Counted from the stretch's first letter, positions 52,875 to 62,758 are shown. The stretch is DNA of 64,000 bases from Candidatus Jettenia caeni (GCA_000296795.1 BAFH01000004.1:930001-994000); one strand, 5' to 3'. The notes: a model not told the origin generated them from the sequence alone. Translations and numbers: made by a program.

Positions 52875-54185
52875 ATGGATCTAAAGATGGAGAAGAAAGC
52901 GGATTACATCTTTAAAGCCCCCCGGGGTACAGAAGATATATTACCAGAAAAATGGCCTTTATGGAAAAAGCTTGAAAATATCGGACGGCAGGAGTTCGAA
53001 CTCTGCGGATATTACGAGATCCGCACTCCCATTTTCGAAGATACTCGCCTATTTATCAGGAGCCTTGGAGATGCAACCGATATTGTCGAGAAGGAGATGT
53101 ATACCTTTGCCGATAGTGAAGATTCGAGCATAACCTTACGTCCGGAAAGTACAGCCCCTGTTATGCGGGCGTATTTAGAGTGTGAATTACACAAAACAAA
53201 AAAATTTCAAAAATTCTACTATATCGGCCCCCAATTCAGAAAAGAACGTCCTCAGGCCGGGAGACTCCGCCAATTTCATCAGATGGGCATAGAAGCAGTA
53301 GGCGCAACAGACCCTTTACTCGATGTGGAAACTATCAGCGTGGCCACCCGGATATTCGACCGGCTCGGTCTGAAGGGATACAAGGTCAAGATTAACTCCA
53401 TTGGCTGTGAGAAATGCAGACCCGTCTTTAGAAATATCCTGAAAGAAAAGCTATCCGGACATGAGAAGGAACTGTGTGAACTCTGCCAGTCACGTCTCAA
53501 CCGGAATGTGTTTCGCATCCTTGATTGTAAAAACGAAAAATGCAAGGCAATCAGTTACCACATGCCCTCTATTAATGACTATTTGTGCGTGGAATGTCAG
53601 ATTCATGCAAAGGCAGTACGGGAAGCCCTTTTGGAGATTGGCATTCCCTATATTGTTGATGCCCACCTGGTACGGGGATTGGATTACTATACGAAAACTG
53701 TCTATGAGATCACACACTCTTCATTAGGCGCCCGTGATGCAATCTGTGCGGGAGGGAGATATGATAATTTGATCTCTGATCTCGGAGGCCCTTCAATCGG
53801 CTCAGTTGGATTTGCTATCGGTATGGAGGCAACGATTCTGGCCCTTGAAAATATTGCGGCAAAAAATAAATCCATATATCAGGAAGTTTCTGGTCCATCT
53901 CCCTCTGTCTATATCGTTTCCATTGGTGAAACCAAAAAACAATGCTTTTCTTTACTGAACCTCTTAAGGAAAGGCAATATTTCTGCTGATTTTGATTATG
54001 AAGGAAGAAGCCCCAAGGCGCAGATGCGAATGGCAAATAAAATGGGTATAAAATATGTAATTATGCTGGGCCCTGATGAATCGGCGCGCGGCGATGTTAA
54101 GGTTAAAGCTATGGAAACGGGCGAAGAAGTTACTCTCAAACAAAACGAAGCCCTCCAGTGGTTACTGGACAAACAATCACATTAA
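52875..54185 (+). CDS. hisS: Histidyl-tRNA synthetase
   Basis: 436 residues, the usual length. Class II core with motif 1 near GTEDILPEKW, motif 2 (RPESTAPVMRAYLE and IGPQFRKERPQAGRLRQFHQ), the histidine-A loop LVRGLDYYTKTVYE and motif 3 (GSVGFAIGMEATI). The C-terminal anticodon domain ends with GDVKVKAMETGEE. It charges tRNA-His. Its own promoter lies upstream; aspS follows 137 bases on, the common hisS-aspS order. Confidence 0.97.
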   Translation: MDLKMEKKADYIFKAPRGTEDILPEKWPLWKKLENIGRQEFELCGYYEIRTPIFEDTRLFIRSLGDATDIVEKEMYTFADSEDSSITLRPESTAPVMRAYLECELHKTKKFQKFYYIGPQFRKERPQAGRLRQFHQMGIEAVGATDPLLDVETISVATRIFDRLGLKGYKVKINSIGCEKCRPVFRNILKEKLSGHEKELCELCQSRLNRNVFRILDCKNEKCKAISYHMPSINDYLCVECQIHAKAVREALLEIGIPYIVDAHLVRGLDYYTKTVYEITHSSLGARDAICAGGRYDNLISDLGGPSIGSVGFAIGMEATILALENIAAKNKSIYQEVSGPSPSVYIVSIGETKKQCFSLLNLLRKGNISADFDYEGRSPKAQMRMANKMGIKYVIMLGPDESARGDVKVKAMETGEEVTLKQNEALQWLLDKQSH

Positions 54186-54322
54186 CTTGAAGAATTCTTT
54201 ATTTATTATCCACGATAGTCTCGAATATTTCTCAATCGCCATCTCATGTCTTTGCGTTTTAGTGGCAAATAATCCAGGATAAAAGCTGGCACATTATTGC
54301 ATTTCAAGGAGATAATCCATAC

Positions 54323-56095
54323 ATGTCAATACTCAAGCGAACACATACCTGTGGTCAATTACGCATAGGAGATGTAAAATCGGTCGTAATTCTGGTTGGA
54401 TGGGTAAGCAGCGTCCGGGATCACGGAGGGTTAATCTTTGTTGATTTGCGGGATCGCTATGGCATTACCCAGGTAGTTTTTAATCCAGACACAGGAAGCG
54501 AATTTTACGACATTGCCCGTCAGTTAAGGCAAGAATATGTTATTGCTATAAAGGGAAGCGTTTCTGCCCGACCAACTGGCACCGTAAATCCCAATTTGGA
54601 TACCGGAGAAATAGAAGTACATGCCGATAGACTTGAAGTCTTAAACAAATCCGAAACACCACCCTTTGAAATTGCTGATGAGAGTAATGTATCTTTAGAA
54701 TTAAGATTAAAGTACCGCTATCTGGATTTACGGCGCTCTATCATGCAAAAGCGATTGATCTTCCGGCATAAGATATGTCAGACGATACGTGAATATCTCG
54801 ACCGTCTGAATTTTGTTGATATCGAGACACCCGTACTAACGAAGAGCACTCCGGAAGGAGCAAGGGATTATCTGGTACCCAGCAGGGTTAATCTGGGAAA
54901 GTTTTATGCGCTGCCCCAATCTCCTCAACTCTTCAAACAAATTCTTATGGTAGCAGGTTATGACCGGTACTTCCAGATTGTACGATGCTTCCGGGATGAA
55001 GACCTCCGTGCCCAGCGGCAGCCTGAATTTACCCAAATGGATATGGAGATGTCTTTTATTGACGAAAATGATATTATCCGGATCATCGAAGGGCTTGTTG
55101 CCACTATTTTTGACAAGGTTATCGGTAAAAAGGTTCTGACCCCTTTTCCCAAGCTTTCTTATAAAGAGGCCATGACCTCTTACGGGTGCGATGCTCCTGA
55201 TCTGCGCTTTGATATGAAGATAAAGGATATATCTGATATTGCTCAGACTTCAAATTTTAAGGTATTTCTCGATACGATCAAATCAGGCGGGCAAGTTCGG
55301 GGCATTAATGCTACTGGCTGTGGAAATTATTCAAGGAAGGATATTGATGATTTAACTGCCTTTGTTGGTCAATTTGGAGCTAAGGGCCTCGCATGGTTCA
55401 AGGTGGAAGAGAACAGTTTGGCTTCATCGATAGCAAAATTCTTTCCCCTGGAAAACCAGGAAAATATACAACGCCGGATGGATGCAAAGAGAGGGGATTT
55501 GCTTCTTTTTGTTGCCGATAAGCCTAAAGTAGTTTCTCAATCACTTGCACAACTCAGGTTACATCTCGGCCATAAAAACAAACTTATTAATACGAGTGTA
55601 TTTCATTTTTCATGGGTTGTGGATTTCCCATTATTCGACTATAATCAAGATTTACAGCGGTATGAGGCGCTTCATCATCCGTTTACCTCGCCTTATCCTG
55701 ACGATCTTCCCCTGTTGGAAGAAAAACCTCTGGAAGTTAAGGCCCGCGCTTACGATTTAGTGCTCAATGGTGTAGAACTCGGAGGGGGTAGTATTCGTAT
55801 TCACACACCTGAAGTACAAAAACGGGTTTTCCGCTTACTTGGTATAGATGATGCTAATGCTGCTGCAAAATTTGGGTTCTTACTTGATGCGCTCAAATAC
55901 GGCGCTCCACCTCATGGTGGAATTGCTTTAGGTGTAGATCGCATGGTTACGTTACTATTACAGCTCGATGATATTCGGGAGGTTATTGCATTTCCCAAAA
56001 CACAGAAGGCTACCTGCCTTATGACAAATGCGCCATCGGAGGTTGATACACAACAACTTTGTGATTTAGGGATACGGCTAACAGAACATACATGA
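54323..56095 (+). CDS. aspS: Aspartyl-tRNA synthetase (bacterial type)
   Basis: 590 residues, the usual bacterial length. OB-fold anticodon domain (about 1-105, GWVSSVRDHGGLIFVDLRD), class II core with motif 2 (FRDEDLRAQRQPEFTQ), a GAD insertion (about 290-410) and motif 3 (GGIALGVDRMVTLLL). It charges tRNA-Asp; some bacterial forms also charge tRNA-Asn, which cannot be decided here. It follows hisS on the same strand. Confidence 0.97.
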   Translation: MSILKRTHTCGQLRIGDVKSVVILVGWVSSVRDHGGLIFVDLRDRYGITQVVFNPDTGSEFYDIARQLRQEYVIAIKGSVSARPTGTVNPNLDTGEIEVHADRLEVLNKSETPPFEIADESNVSLELRLKYRYLDLRRSIMQKRLIFRHKICQTIREYLDRLNFVDIETPVLTKSTPEGARDYLVPSRVNLGKFYALPQSPQLFKQILMVAGYDRYFQIVRCFRDEDLRAQRQPEFTQMDMEMSFIDENDIIRIIEGLVATIFDKVIGKKVLTPFPKLSYKEAMTSYGCDAPDLRFDMKIKDISDIAQTSNFKVFLDTIKSGGQVRGINATGCGNYSRKDIDDLTAFVGQFGAKGLAWFKVEENSLASSIAKFFPLENQENIQRRMDAKRGDLLLFVADKPKVVSQSLAQLRLHLGHKNKLINTSVFHFSWVVDFPLFDYNQDLQRYEALHHPFTSPYPDDLPLLEEKPLEVKARAYDLVLNGVELGGGSIRIHTPEVQKRVFRLLGIDDANAAAKFGFLLDALKYGAPPHGGIALGVDRMVTLLLQLDDIREVIAFPKTQKATCLMTNAPSEVDTQQLCDLGIRLTEHT

Positions 56096-56187
56096 TCTGT
56101 ATTACGGTAGAGGCCAACCTCATGCTCTTCCGTAATTATACAAAGCTGTGTTGAATAGATCGAATTGGAGAAATCCGGAACATTACC

Positions 56188-56475
56188 CCATATGCATCAA
56201 GCTAAGAATAGTGTTCCATGAAAAAGGAGATATCCCCCTGGAGAAAGAGCAATGTGTGTCCATGTTCCCCTCTAATCCCCCCTAACCCCCCTTTAAAAAG
56301 GAGGAAAGAAGGATAAGTTAAAAAAAGGGAGGAAAGAAAGAAGGATTTTTTCCTGAGAAAAGTTTGCCTGATCAAAAACATCAAACTTTTCCCCCTTTTC
56401 TAAAGGGGGACTAAGGGGGATTAAAAGTGGTTTGTTATTCTTCACCGTTTACCTATTTTAGCTTGATGCATATGG
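56188..56475. mobile_element. MITE-like element with 18-bp inverted ends
   Basis: CCATATGCATCAAGCTAA (56188-56205) is repeated exactly inverted at 56458-56475, framing 288 bases without a gene. Inside, C-runs (TAATCCCCCCTAACCCCCC near 56273) and G-runs (CTAAAGGGGGACTAAGGGGG near 56399) form a second inverted pair, and poly-purine tracts (GGAGGAAAGAAGG) lie between. No transposase. A clear target-site duplication is not evident, so this could also be a large palindromic repeat. The remaining gap from 56096 to 56555 holds nothing else. Confidence 0.6.
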
Positions 56476-56555
56476 AATATTACCCACCCCTATCCCCTTC
56501 CAGGATGAGAATAAAAATGATAACAAATTTTATATAAAGTTAGGAGTATTTTTAC

Positions 56556-56954
56556 GTGAAACGACAGATGCTTATATTGCTTATCGGGGCTGCCCTTATG
56601 ATTCTTATGATTTCATTTGGATTTCTTATATACCTGAAACGGTTACACAATTCCATGTCCTATTTTGAAACAGTTGGACACTATGTACAGCAAGGCAAGC
56701 TCGATGATGCTATTGCCCTTTTGAAAGATGGCTTACAAAAAAACCCACACTTTGCGGAGGCTCATGCTGCTCTGGGAATGATCTATAACAAAAAGGATTT
56801 ATATGACGAGGCACTTTCAGAGTTACAAACAGCATTAACTATCAATCCTGATCTTATCGATGTCTATCAGGAAATGTATTTAATTTATAGAAAGAAGGGT
56901 ATGGAAGACGAGGCTAAAAAGGCATTAGATTCTTATGAAAAGCTGAAAAAGTAA
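56556..56954 (+). CDS. Membrane-anchored TPR protein
   Basis: 132 residues from a GTG at 56556 with TAGGAG upstream. One N-terminal membrane helix (about 6-28), then three TPR-like helix pairs (about 38-130; DDAIALLKDGLQKNPHFAEAH and YDEALSELQTALTINPDLID). A protein-protein scaffold of unknown partner. It lies 45 bases before a second TPR gene with which it probably forms an operon. Confidence 0.85.
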   Translation: MKRQMLILLIGAALMILMISFGFLIYLKRLHNSMSYFETVGHYVQQGKLDDAIALLKDGLQKNPHFAEAHAALGMIYNKKDLYDEALSELQTALTINPDLIDVYQEMYLIYRKKGMEDEAKKALDSYEKLKK

Positions 56955-56999
56955 TAGAATTTTTTTGAATAAGCAGTAAGAACGTGTTAAAATTTTTGT

Positions 57000-58031
57000 A
57001 TGAAAAAATATTTATCATTATTTTTATCTATCTTTATCCTTGTGGGCATGCTTCACGTACAGGCTATATTTGCTGCTCCGGAGGATGAGGCCAATAAGTA
57101 TTACCTGGATGCATACAATCTGTATAAACTGGGCAAAATGGATGAATCCATGGAAATGCTAAAAAAAGTCGTTACGATTAATCCAAACCATGCTGAAGCA
57201 CATTTTGGTATGGGAAGTATCTATTTCCGGCAAAACATGTTCGATAACGCTATTAAGGAATTTACCAAAGTTACCCGCATTAAGCCAGAATATGTTGAAG
57301 CTTATCAGAGACTTTGGCTGGCATATAAAAAACTTGGTATGAATGACAAGGCGGAGCAGGAACTTCTCAAATACAAAAAATTGATTGAGGAACGTATGCA
57401 GGCTATGGGAGGCGGCGCATCGCCTCAGGTTGCAAAACCGGTTACTCCGCCGCCCAGAAGAGAAGAACCTGAGGATGAGGAAGAAGAAAGACCCGGTCCG
57501 GAATATAAACCTTCGGAAACAAGACCTCCTGAAACAACTACCCCACCAAGGACAAGCGTTGCTGAATCAAGGCCACCAGAGCAAGAAGCCAAAGAAGAAA
57601 GGTCTGTAGTGGTAAAGCCCGTGGCTCCCGCACCACAAACACCGCAGGAACCGAGACCTCATTCCGTTGTCGAATCAAGACCCCCAATAATACCGCAAAC
57701 AAGCCCAATACAGATAAGGCCAGCGGTAGAGCCACCCAGGCTGCCTTCAGAGACGAGACCTGCAACGGAAGTTGATACCCATACCGATCATACATCTCCC
57801 TATATAAAGGTTAAAAAGCATACATTTTCCTTTAAAAGTCTTCTGAATCCATTTAAAAAGATGAGTTCAACTTTATTTAAAAGTCCTTTTAAAAAGAGTA
57901 CTGAGAAAGTGAAAAAGCCGTATGTTAGCAAGCTTGTAAAAGGATTTGTTTATTACATTGTGGGTGTACAAATCTGGCTCTGCGTTATTGCGACTTTATG
58001 CATATACTTCCGTAAAGCTAAAAAAGGATAA
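57000..58031 (+). CDS. TPR protein with Pro/Glu-rich linker and C-terminal membrane helix
   Basis: 343 residues. Signal peptide (about 1-25, cut near IFAAP), three TPR units (about 30-130), a long low-complexity linker (about 140-265) rich in Pro, Glu, Arg and Thr with recurring ESRPP and ETRPP words, a basic stretch with Phe-Lys repeats (SLLNPFKK, SPFKKS) and a last helix (about 315-336). The layout suggests a lumen- or periplasm-facing scaffold tethered at its C-terminus. Function unknown; not a recognised family beyond TPR. Confidence 0.8.
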   Translation: MKKYLSLFLSIFILVGMLHVQAIFAAPEDEANKYYLDAYNLYKLGKMDESMEMLKKVVTINPNHAEAHFGMGSIYFRQNMFDNAIKEFTKVTRIKPEYVEAYQRLWLAYKKLGMNDKAEQELLKYKKLIEERMQAMGGGASPQVAKPVTPPPRREEPEDEEEERPGPEYKPSETRPPETTTPPRTSVAESRPPEQEAKEERSVVVKPVAPAPQTPQEPRPHSVVESRPPIIPQTSPIQIRPAVEPPRLPSETRPATEVDTHTDHTSPYIKVKKHTFSFKSLLNPFKKMSSTLFKSPFKKSTEKVKKPYVSKLVKGFVYYIVGVQIWLCVIATLCIYFRKAKKG

Positions 58032-58174
58032 ATAGTCCAAGAAAGATTCCCCCTTAAGAGGTCAATCTGACATTCAAGAGGTTTTCACGAGTTTATTAAG
58101 GGAATGGTAAAAATGCTAAGAGGTTGTCTGCAAAGTTCATATCCATGCTTAGAATTTATTCCTTTGGTGGATGG

Positions 58175-58199
58175 ATTCCCGATAAAGACGTTCGGGAAT
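58175..58199. repeat. Short hairpin of a dispersed repeat
   Basis: ATTCCCGA (58175-58182) and TCGGGAAT (58192-58199) pair perfectly over a 9-base loop, in the GGATTCCCG...CGGGAATGAC wording of widespread intergenic repeats. It lies between the convergent TPR and membrane-protein genes. Nothing else is seen in the 256-base gap. Confidence 0.5.
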
Positions 58200-58287
58200 G
58201 ACAGGAGGAACCAACCGTAGATTATACAAATCCAAAAAAAAGAAAACCTCTCGAAGGTAGGTCAATTTACCAATTGTAACTTCTTCT

Positions 58288-58833
58288 TTACTTAGCTAAA
58301 CTGTCATGGCCTCTTTTCAGCCACATTTCGCAGAGAGGAATAAAGATATAGGCTCCAAAGCTTAGCGTAAGGAGGACATTGGAAATGATAAAGGTAATCA
58401 CAAAGTGATGGCATACATACCTGATAAGCCATGGGGCTGCCAGATTCAACAGAATGCCGAGAAAGGAAACACTATATATGGTAATCTTCAACCCTTCACG
58501 GGTATGCGTCATTGCCATGATACGGGAGAGAATAAATACTACGATAGGTATTGAAAAGATATGGGTATGAGTTACTTCTAAAAGTTCCCGATAAGATTTT
58601 GCAAAGAATAAACCTTCCTCCATCTTAGACTGGTTTTCCTCCATAGATGCAGGAGGTATATCAAACTCTTCCTCTTCATCACCACAATAGTAGCGTATTG
58701 TCTTTTCCGGGGAAAAACCCGTTCTCTCATAATAATTCAAAAAGCCAATTCCAACGGCTATAGCGATAATAAACAGGAAAAACGTGAAAAAGATCTTATT
58801 ACTGACCGGAAGCGACCACATGCCACCTAACAT
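58288..58833 (-). CDS. Four-helix membrane protein with paired histidines
   Basis: 181 residues with about four membrane helices: 12-34, 90-108, 114-138 and 143-168. A charged, acid-rich loop (about 45-80, GDEEEEFDIPP) lies between helices 1 and 2. Histidines cluster at helix ends: THTHIF (about 88-91), MTHTRE and YVCHHFVITF (about 138-146), positions that could ligate haem b, though this is a guess. Its 5' end overlaps the FMN/ApbE fusion gene by 35 bases, so the two are translationally coupled and probably work together. No named family recognised. Confidence 0.8.
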   Translation of the reverse strand: MLGGMWSLPVSNKIFFTFFLFIIAIAVGIGFLNYYERTGFSPEKTIRYYCGDEEEEFDIPPASMEENQSKMEEGLFFAKSYRELLEVTHTHIFSIPIVVFILSRIMAMTHTREGLKITIYSVSFLGILLNLAAPWLIRYVCHHFVITFIISNVLLTLSFGAYIFIPLCEMWLKRGHDSLAK

Positions 58834-60622
58834 TCCCCTCTCCTTCGCTCTTAATTTTCCTGAATTTCTCTTTAAAACCCATCGTCATATCTACCATAAT
58901 TTTTCCATCCTTCCCCTCATACATGATTAAGGCGCCGACGCCGGGAATCTTATCAATCAATTTTAAACCTTTTTCAGGCCCTAAAACAAATACACTGGTG
59001 GATAACACATCAACCTCTGTGCCCGCAGGAGCAACAATCGTCGTTGCCATCACACCGCTTACCGGTTTTCCCGTCCTCGGATCTATGATATGTGAATATC
59101 GTTTTCCCTGTATCTCAAAGAACCGTTCATAATCTCCGGATGTTGCAGTAGCCTCATTTGTGAGTTCCAGATAGCCGAGAATTTCATTACTATCCCGTGG
59201 ATGCTGCACACCGACCTTCCATACATTTTTACCGGCCGGGGCGCCAAGTACAGAAATATTCCCGCCAAGATTAACACAGGCATTATCAATATCAAATTTT
59301 TTCATGATTTCCATTGCCTTGTCTACAGCATATCCCTTCCCGATACCGCCCAGATCAATTTGAGTCTGATTATTTTTATAGGATATGGTGCAGAGATCTT
59401 TTGATCCCGCCCTTTTATTATCTATTACAATATTCTTATAAGATACGGCAGGTAAAATATCCTCTATCTCTTTATCCGATGGGATGTGCCTGTTTTCATC
59501 AAAAAATCCCCAAAGGGCAACAATCGGAGAAACGGTAATGTCAAAAGCGCCTTCACTCAGTTCACTATAGTATTGCGATATCTTAATCACATCGAGAAGT
59601 TCTTTATCGCAGGGTACAGATGATTTTGCTGCCTTTTTGTTGAGCAGGGAAAGCTCGCTATCCTCTTTGTAATTGCTCATAATGCGATCCATACGTTCCA
59701 TTTCATCGAGAGCCGCATCGATTGCCTTGCCGGCAATTTTTTCATCGTTGGAATAAACAGATATCTCTGCAAAAGTACCCATAATCATACGGGTCTGTTT
59801 CAGGAGTTTCCTCCCGGAAGATACATCTTTTCCATCATCAGGAGCTAATGTACTTTTTTCAAGACCTTGTCCCTTCTTCTCATTGGCATTTCTTTTCTTC
59901 TTTACCTGTTGAGACCTGCTTGATTCTTCAGGAGATCTCTCTTTTTCTGATGTTACCGCACCAATCTCTTTAGGCCTTATATGACTCGCATCTCTTTTAC
60001 CACTGAGATAATATTCATGAATGACAACGAGTACCTTTCTTACACCTGCACACATACACTGCACAGACATGGTAGCGCCGGTAATATTGATGATATCCTT
60101 ATTTAACCGGATCGGGTTCTTGATTGATTTTCCAATAAATTGATAAAGGAACCGTTTCCTGGCAACATCTCCACCACGGCTCTCACGGTAAACAAGAACG
60201 GCTACATTATTAATCTTCCCATCTGGTTTTACACCGACAATAAAGGTAAAAGGATGAAATTTGCCAACCTCTTCAGTAATAATTGCATATCCCTGGATAA
60301 CACCTTTACTCTTACCAATATAAACCTTAAATCCACCTTCATAAAGCCTTCTTGCAAGTTGTTTTTCAAGACCACGTTTTTCTTCAGGTGTCATGATAAA
60401 TTCATCAGTTACAATCTCATCACACTCAGAAAAAACAAGGGTAAGCGCCTGTTCTTCTGTAAGATACGTCTGAAGTTGAAAACTCTCTTCAGACTCTGTG
60501 CTTGCATGTACTTTCTGAACATCAAAAAACAGAGAGACGATGGGTAACAACAATAATAATAGAAATATAAAAACAGAACGTTTTATTCTCTTATCTATGA
60601 GTTTCATTGATTGATCTAACAT
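58799..60622 (-). CDS. FMN-binding domain fused to FAD:protein FMN transferase (ApbE)
   Basis: 607 residues. A membrane anchor or signal (about 16-40) leads to an FMN-binding domain (about 95-205) of the NqrC/RnfG/NosR type; its flavin attachment motif TGATMS lies at 181-186 with T184 the expected FMN-bearing residue. A charged linker (205-272) leads to ApbE (about 276-600): MGTFAEI, DLGGIGKGYAVD, NLGGNISVLG and HIIDPRTGKPVSG. ApbE attaches FMN from FAD to exactly this motif, so enzyme and target share one chain. Both act outside the cytoplasm. It overlaps the four-helix membrane protein gene by 35 bases. A membrane flavin electron carrier is inferred. Confidence 0.92.
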   Translation of the reverse strand: MLDQSMKLIDKRIKRSVFIFLLLLLLPIVSLFFDVQKVHASTESEESFQLQTYLTEEQALTLVFSECDEIVTDEFIMTPEEKRGLEKQLARRLYEGGFKVYIGKSKGVIQGYAIITEEVGKFHPFTFIVGVKPDGKINNVAVLVYRESRGGDVARKRFLYQFIGKSIKNPIRLNKDIINITGATMSVQCMCAGVRKVLVVIHEYYLSGKRDASHIRPKEIGAVTSEKERSPEESSRSQQVKKKRNANEKKGQGLEKSTLAPDDGKDVSSGRKLLKQTRMIMGTFAEISVYSNDEKIAGKAIDAALDEMERMDRIMSNYKEDSELSLLNKKAAKSSVPCDKELLDVIKISQYYSELSEGAFDITVSPIVALWGFFDENRHIPSDKEIEDILPAVSYKNIVIDNKRAGSKDLCTISYKNNQTQIDLGGIGKGYAVDKAMEIMKKFDIDNACVNLGGNISVLGAPAGKNVWKVGVQHPRDSNEILGYLELTNEATATSGDYERFFEIQGKRYSHIIDPRTGKPVSGVMATTIVAPAGTEVDVLSTSVFVLGPEKGLKLIDKIPGVGALIMYEGKDGKIMVDMTMGFKEKFRKIKSEGEGNVRWHVVASGQ

Positions 60623-60782
60623 TTTTCTTTATACAAAAAATTCCATTGTATGTAATCGGCTTTTGTAAGCCCGAAGTTTTCCCGGAAAAAATCACTTTTT
60701 TTATGAATTTCTTTATCCTCTTTATCTGAAGGAAAGCACAATAATGAAAGGTATTGACTTGCTGAATGAAACGGTGTAGTGC

Positions 60783-61268
60783 TTACTGGTTAGCAAGGAT
60801 ATTTTCCAGTTTCTTCAGGAATTCCTGTTCAATGACACCATCAGATGGAATGCGGCTCCATCGATATGCACCACTGCCACCCGGCGGTTTCTCTTCAATC
60901 TGAGTATTTACAGAAACATAGGTTTTATTTTGTTCGCCACTTACTTTTATAGTCAGGCGATAGCGTTCCTGCCATTGCCCTTCCAGGAGTACCCCGGTAG
61001 TTCTTCTTCTTGACCATCCCTTCACCCATTGAGTTCTTATAATACCCTTTTCTTTGTCTACGGCTTTAACACGAATACCCTCAATTACCTGCATTGCCGC
61101 ATCCCATACGGTATTTACATCCTTATCAAAATAGCGTGAGACTGCGGACATACTTCTCAACCCACCCCTCGAAGCACACCCTGTAGGAACAGTAGTCCAG
61201 AGAATCATACATAGCAATACGAAAACAAGAGATGTAGCAACTGACAATCTTTTTCGGTTTGTATTCAT
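60783..61268 (-). CDS. Lipoprotein of unknown function
   Basis: 161 residues with a lipoprotein signal ending VPTGC (lipid-bearing Cys near residue 31). The mature part has a small alpha/beta pattern (VWDAAMQVIEGIRVKAVDKEKGIIRTQWV) like BamC/NlpB-type outer-membrane assembly domains, but the match is only in style. Probably anchored in a periplasm-facing membrane. It stands alone, 160 bases after the ApbE fusion start, on the same strand. Confidence 0.75.
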   Translation of the reverse strand: MNTNRKRLSVATSLVFVLLCMILWTTVPTGCASRGGLRSMSAVSRYFDKDVNTVWDAAMQVIEGIRVKAVDKEKGIIRTQWVKGWSRRRTTGVLLEGQWQERYRLTIKVSGEQNKTYVSVNTQIEEKPPGGSGAYRWSRIPSDGVIEQEFLKKLENILANQ

Positions 61269-61489
61269 AATGGTAAGAATAGTAACAGAAATAATTTCCT
61301 TTTACAAATAATTTGTTCAATCTCTTTTAATAAACTGAGACTCAAAATCAATTAATATAAAAAAACCGGAAAAATGTCAACATAAAATTAAAAAAATCAA
61401 CATGCTCAGGATATAATTCTTTTATACAGAGAATCGAAGAAGATCCTATCACCCTATCTTACTATTTTCTACAGATTAAACTATCCTTC

Positions 61490-62758
61490 TTATTTCATGT
61501 TTCCAAGCGTTTGTGTTAATTTAACCATGGGCATATAAAGGGCAATGATCACAGTTCCTACGATACTGGCAAGGAGAATTATGATAAAGGGCTCTAACAT
61601 ACTTTCCAGACGTTTATACAATATATCCAGCTCCTGATCATAAACATTTGATGTCTCTTCCAACATTTCGCCAAACATACCGGATGTTTCCCCTACCTCA
61701 ACCATATGGATTGCAAAGACATCGAATAACCGGCTGCGTTTCATCATATCATTCATCGCCTTCCCTTCATAAACCCCTTTTGTGATTAACTCAACCTCAC
61801 GGCTGATAACGACATTTCTGACAACAGAACCGGCCACTTTAAGCGATTCCAGGATCATAATACCACTTTTCAGAAGTGTTGCATTGGTCCGGTAAAACAG
61901 AGATAGGCTTGATTTCCGAATAATATGACCTATGAGTGGAAGAGTGAGCATCAGATGATCCGTTCCATATCTTCCATATTTCGTCATCCGTAAGACCTTA
62001 ATTAAAATAAAGATTGCCAGGGGAGTAAAGATCAGTACATACCAGTGTACACTCAACCACGTGCTTGCAGAAAGCACCGTGGTTGTTATTTTCGGTAATT
62101 CCATGTGTAGTGTCTGGTATGACTTTTTAAATTTAGGAATAATAAACAGGTTTAAAAGCGCTATAATCCCAAAGGTCATAATAATAACAATACTGGGATA
62201 GATGGCGGCAGAAATGAGTTTCGATCTCCTTTTCAAAACCGTATCAAGATAATTTTCCAACCGTGTCAGCACTTCAATCAGGTTTCCGCTTTTTTCACCA
62301 GCATGAATTAAACCAAGGTAGAGTTTATTAAAATATTTCGGATACAGAGCAAGTGTTTCCGCAATGCCCTTCCCTGCTTCAACATTATCGGCCAGATTTT
62401 TGACGAACTTTACCAGGCGCTTCTTTTTTGTCTGTGCTTGCAATATCGTAAGGGATTGATACAGGGGAATACCTGCCTGGAGAAATATGCGAAGTTTTCG
62501 GGTAAATTCTACAATATCTTTTTTCTTTACACCCTGAAAAAACGAGAGAAGTGAAGAGAGTTCCCATCTCTTAAAATACTTTTCCCCTTTTGCATTGGTG
62601 GAATGATGTTCCTGGGTAAGATCTGCAGACAGCAGGGAAACAGGGAGAAAACCACTTCTCTTGAGCTTGTTTACTGCCTCTTCGGCATCCCTCGCCCTGA
62701 TACGTTTTACTACAAGCTCACCGTGGGAATTTATAACCTTAACATCAAAAAGTGGCAT
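61490..62758 (-). CDS. gspF: Type II secretion / type IV pilus inner-membrane protein GspF/PilC
   Basis: About 422 residues from ATG 62758 (MPLFDVKVIN), the standard GspF start; a frame from 62779 is longer by seven residues. Two GspF domains (about 75-200 and 275-400), each with FTRKLRIFLQAGIPL- or FYRTNATLLKSGI-like loops, and three membrane helices near 178-200, 220-245 and 385-410. A N-terminal GspE-like interaction region contains RARDAEEAVNKLKRSGF. It anchors the assembly ATPase GspE. It overlaps gspE by 14 bases, so the two are co-translated. Confidence 0.93.
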   Translation of the reverse strand: MPLFDVKVINSHGELVVKRIRARDAEEAVNKLKRSGFLPVSLLSADLTQEHHSTNAKGEKYFKRWELSSLLSFFQGVKKKDIVEFTRKLRIFLQAGIPLYQSLTILQAQTKKKRLVKFVKNLADNVEAGKGIAETLALYPKYFNKLYLGLIHAGEKSGNLIEVLTRLENYLDTVLKRRSKLISAAIYPSIVIIMTFGIIALLNLFIIPKFKKSYQTLHMELPKITTTVLSASTWLSVHWYVLIFTPLAIFILIKVLRMTKYGRYGTDHLMLTLPLIGHIIRKSSLSLFYRTNATLLKSGIMILESLKVAGSVVRNVVISREVELITKGVYEGKAMNDMMKRSRLFDVFAIHMVEVGETSGMFGEMLEETSNVYDQELDILYKRLESMLEPFIIILLASIVGTVIIALYMPMVKLTQTLGNMK

